The translations under genes and the position numbers were made by a program. A DNA stretch of 62,980 nt, taken from assembly GCA_031292255.1 (NCBI GenBank), contig JARLHN010000019.1:1-62980 (forward strand), in the 5' to 3' direction. The stretch's first letter is position 1; each line of letters starts with the position of its first letter. This DNA comes from Oryzomonas sp. (GTDB taxonomy: Bacteria > Desulfobacterota > Desulfuromonadia > Geobacterales > Pseudopelobacteraceae). This document shows positions 60,770 through 62,980 of the stretch, piece after piece. The notes below the pieces were generated by a model that saw only the letters and a program-made list of their open reading frames with translations, was not told the DNA's origin and did not search any database.

Positions 60770-61514
60770 CAGTGTCCTGCGGGTAAAAGACCTTCATCAG
60801 GCAGAGTCCACAGGCCGGCGCCGTTACGCCGGCCTTTTTTCTGTCCCGGTTCTGCAGCAGCCAGGCGATATGGTCCGGTGTAAAACGCCCTTTTCCCACA
60901 TCAACAACGGTCCCCACCATGATCCTGATCATGTTTTTCAGGAACCCCTCCCCAACGACGTCAATGAAGATGAAACCGTCCTCCCGGCTCAGGGCAACGG
61001 AATCGATCCGTCGCACCGTGGTTCTCGCTACGCAATTGGAGGCCCGGAACGCAGCGAAATCGTGCCGCCCCGCGAATACGGCCAGGGCCTCCTCCATGGC
61101 GTCCAAGTCGAGCTTTTCCTTGACGTGCCAGGCATGAAAACGGTGCAACGGCGAACGCACCTGGGAGACGCGGATGGTGTAACGGTAGTGTTTGGCCAGG
61201 GCATCTCCGATTGGTTTGAAACCGGGCCGGACTTCGCTGGCGTCGATGACGGCGATATCGTCCGGCAGAAACCGGTTGGTCCCCTCGACAAATGCGCGCA
61301 ACGGCATGTCCCGCTGCGTCACAAAGGCCGCCGCCATGCCGCGGGCATGCACGCCGGCGTCGGTCCGCCCCGACGATCGCAGCCGTACCCGCTCCCCGAG
61401 CAGGCGTTCCAGGGCCTCCTCGATGACCTGCTGTACGGCCAGACCGTTGGGCTGTACCTGCCAGCCGGAATAACGGGTGCCGTCGTATTCGATCGTCAGC
61501 TTGATGGTCCGCAT
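60747..61514 (-). CDS. truA: tRNA pseudouridine synthase A
   Basis: 255 residues. LTIEYDGTRYSGWQVQPNG, the catalytic Asp in SSGRTDAGVHA and IRIMVGTVVDVGKGRF near the C-terminus are the TruA marks. It modifies U38-U40 of tRNA anticodon arms. Starts 3 bp after the hslO stop, so the two form an operon. The last 23 bp overlap the tlpA-like gene. Confidence 0.96.
   Translation of the reverse strand: MRTIKLTIEYDGTRYSGWQVQPNGLAVQQVIEEALERLLGERVRLRSSGRTDAGVHARGMAAAFVTQRDMPLRAFVEGTNRFLPDDIAVIDASEVRPGFKPIGDALAKHYRYTIRVSQVRSPLHRFHAWHVKEKLDLDAMEEALAVFAGRHDFAAFRASNCVARTTVRRIDSVALSREDGFIFIDVVGEGFLKNMIRIMVGTVVDVGKGRFTPDHIAWLLQNRDRKKAGVTAPACGLCLMKVFYPQDTVIQPAVF
60812..60840 (+). terminator. Intrinsic terminator of trxA-tlpA, nested in the truA coding sequence
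   Basis: AGGCCGGCG (60812-60820), loop CCGTTA, CGCCGGCCT (60827-60835), then TTTTT. It starts 43 bp after the tlpA stop and lies in the antisense 3' part of truA. Confidence 0.85.
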
Positions 61515-61517
61515 GCA

Positions 61518-62408
61518 TCAGACCCCGGCCGATGCGCGGGATCGGGCTGAAAGCGCCTCCAACTCGGTCTCGTCGAAGCGGTATCGCCGCCGGCAGAACT
61601 CGCAGGTTACGTCGGCTCCGCGCTCTTTCTCGCGCATGTCGTTGATTTCATCCGGCCCCAGCGTCAGCAGTGCGCGCTCTACCTTGTCCCTGCCGCAGCC
61701 GCAGCGAAAAAATGCATCACGCGTCTCCAGCAGGTTGTAGGTCATGTCGTCGAAAAGTTTGCCCATGATCGCTTCTGCGCCCCCTTCCTGCAAAAGCGCA
61801 GAAAGCGGCGGCATTTCCGCAATCCTGGCCATCATACCGTCGATCTCGGCCGGATCCGCCTTCGGCAGCGCCTGCACCAGGAAACCGCCGCACAGCGAGA
61901 TGCCGCCTCCTTCATCCAGTGAGGCGCTGAGGCCGACAGCCGAAGGGATCTGTTCGGAGTCGGTCAGGTAATAGGCCAGATCATCGCCGATTTCACTGGT
62001 GCGCAGTTGTACCATGCCGTGGTACGGCTCCCCCCCCAGCCCGAGGTCCCTTGATACCGTGAGAAAGCCGGCATGCCCCAACACCCCCGGAACATTCCAT
62101 TTTCCGTTACACGGTTCAGCCTCGGCCGTGGGATTGCCGACGCATCCCCGCACCGCTCCGTCCCATTCCGCCTCGATGATCATCTTGCGCATGGGGCCGT
62201 TTCCCTCGAACTTGAGCGCCGTTCTCTGGCCTGGCTTGAGCGTGGTCCCCAGCAGTGCGCCACCTGCCAGCCCGCGGCCCAGGGCCACGCTTACCGTGGC
62301 TGACGCCTGTTGCAGCGAGCATATTTCGCGGGCAAGACTGCTGACGCTGCAGGTCAGTACGCGTATTCCGCCTGAGGCGCTCAATGCGCGGATGATGATA
62401 TCGGTCAT
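61518..62408 (-). CDS. hslO: Redox-regulated chaperone Hsp33
   Basis: 296 residues. The N-terminal core has QQASATVSVALGRGLAGGALLGTTLKPGQRTALKFEGNGP. The redox switch is in the C-terminal part: CGCG (about residue 240) and CEFC (about 275), a four-Cys zinc centre that opens on oxidative unfolding. It prevents aggregation under oxidative stress. Precedes truA by 3 bp. Confidence 0.96.
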   Translation of the reverse strand: MTDIIIRALSASGGIRVLTCSVSSLAREICSLQQASATVSVALGRGLAGGALLGTTLKPGQRTALKFEGNGPMRKMIIEAEWDGAVRGCVGNPTAEAEPCNGKWNVPGVLGHAGFLTVSRDLGLGGEPYHGMVQLRTSEIGDDLAYYLTDSEQIPSAVGLSASLDEGGGISLCGGFLVQALPKADPAEIDGMMARIAEMPPLSALLQEGGAEAIMGKLFDDMTYNLLETRDAFFRCGCGRDKVERALLTLGPDEINDMREKERGADVTCEFCRRRYRFDETELEALSARSRASAGV

Positions 62409-62704
62409 GGCATACTCCTCTTGTCAAAGGTATCAAGTTCTCGGCAGTGACGGCAACAATATTTTAAGCACGGGGCGGGGAATGGTGAATAATGAAAGAT
62501 TTATACATCCCCAACGAGCGCCATATTCCCTCAAAGCCCCATTTCAAGCCGTTTGGCGGAGCAAGGCGCACCGCCTGCCGTATAGGTATCATATACACCT
62601 CACCCCCATTTCCGCCTGGATCTACGGCTCTTTTCTTGCCAGTACAAAAAAATACGCCGTTGTACCAAATGGTTAGCATTACCTGGCAATATATATTTCC
62701 GCAT
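62409..62704. other. Intergenic region without a recognised gene
   Basis: Mostly AT-rich upstream of a partial gene. Short minus-strand frames exist but lack motifs. It ends in the sigma-54-type promoter at 62705. Confidence 0.45.
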
Positions 62705-62720
62705 TGGCACCGTCGATGCA
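62705..62720 (+). promoter_or_regulatory. Candidate sigma-54 (-24/-12) promoter
   Basis: TGGCACCGTCGATGCA (62705-62720) matches the TGGCACGNNNNTTGCW consensus except at positions 7 and 12, with GG and GC correctly spaced. The gene start is at 62774, so the leader would be about 40 nt. Confidence 0.5.
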
Positions 62721-62773
62721 AATTCATATTTACAAAAGGACAAGATCGCCACCACCAATCAAAGGAGGATGCC

Positions 62774-62980
62774 ATGAGAACGCTCGCTACCATCATCGGA
62801 ACAATCGCAGGTTTCGCACCTGTTGCCGCTTTTGCGGCCACCACGGGAACAATGGAACATACAGGGTTAATGGGTTGGATCTTCCTCGGCTTCGGCGCCA
62901 TGGTTATCATCGGGCAGGCGGTACCGGCAGTGTTGATGATGATCGGCCTTGTCAGGGGATTGGTCGGAAGGGAGACGAAC
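62774..62980 (+). CDS. Small membrane protein, 5' part (continues beyond window)
   Basis: 69 visible residues from ATG 62774, with AAAGGAGG (62761-62768) 5 nt upstream. A signal-peptide-like segment (ends AFA) is followed by a hydrophobic helix (LMGWIFLGFGAMVIIGQAVPAVLMMIGLV) and a basic LVGRETN. Unassigned; probably an integral membrane protein of the envelope. Confidence 0.7.
   Translation, partial: MRTLATIIGTIAGFAPVAAFAATTGTMEHTGLMGWIFLGFGAMVIIGQAVPAVLMMIGLVRGLVGRETN

Noticed and set aside
1-62980. CRISPR array or prophage
   Set aside because: No regularly spaced repeats and no phage structural genes were seen; the repeats found are dispersed or palindromic.

Overview
The window looks like chromosomal DNA from a Geobacter-type anaerobe (Geobacterales, Desulfobacterota). 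The indicators are large exported multiheme c-type cytochromes, a complete selenocysteine machinery pair (selC and selB), a flavodiiron protein, a Tat-exported superoxide reductase, an UbiA/UbiX/UbiD set best read as late menaquinone synthesis by the futalosine route, many sensor kinases and cyclic-di-GMP-type proteins, and a heme/siroheme operon. All assignments rest on reading the sequence; no database search was possible.

Layout. 1-6.5 kb: the end of one multiheme cytochrome, then a very large cytochrome gene (231-4373) interrupted by one in-frame TGA at 1485-1487. A bacterial-type SECIS hairpin follows the TGA, so I read the two halves as one 1380-residue selenoprotein. A Sel1-repeat protein, a parvulin-type foldase lipoprotein and a small Cys protein follow. 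6.5-11.1 kb: two near-identical tRNA-Sec genes inside 201-bp direct repeats that flank an AT-rich hybrid kinase, then selB. 11.2-22 kb: small exported proteins, a YgjP-type peptidase, a Tim44-like protein, an L,D-transpeptidase, an HxlR/flavoprotein pair, an aldo-keto reductase overlapping ihfA, superoxide reductase and a monoheme cytochrome. 22-29 kb: ornithine cyclodeaminase-like protein and arginase, a decayed symporter, folK, a YHS protein, a TalC-type aldolase, glycogen synthase and a flavoprotein. 29-37.8 kb (minus strand): a PhnD-like lipoprotein coupled to a hybrid kinase, a truncated HNH-nuclease gene, a diguanylate cyclase, tRNA-Ala, a GAF kinase, dksA and radA. 37.9-43.1 kb: a HEAT protein/HD-GYP pair sharing an N-terminal domain, another HEAT protein and the flavodiiron protein. 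43.2-48.6 kb: GT2, ubiX, ubiA, ubiD and a DHH phosphoesterase. 48.8-53.2 kb: pal, a ferritin-like protein, an unknown protein, an HDOD protein and a Spy-like protein. 53.3-59.7 kb: the tetrapyrrole run met8, ccsA, hemA, sfsA, hemC, cobA-hemD. 59.9-63 kb: trxA, tlpA, truA, hslO and a partial small membrane protein.

How the parts fit. Cytochromes need heme (hem genes), heme attachment (CcsA), redox control of cysteines (TrxA, TlpA) and export folding (the parvulin lipoprotein), all present here. The strongest unusual signal is a selenocysteine-containing multiheme cytochrome within 10 kb of selC and selB. Other signals are the selC duplication around a kinase, three families of short elements with terminal inverted repeats, and several nested or coupled gene arrangements.
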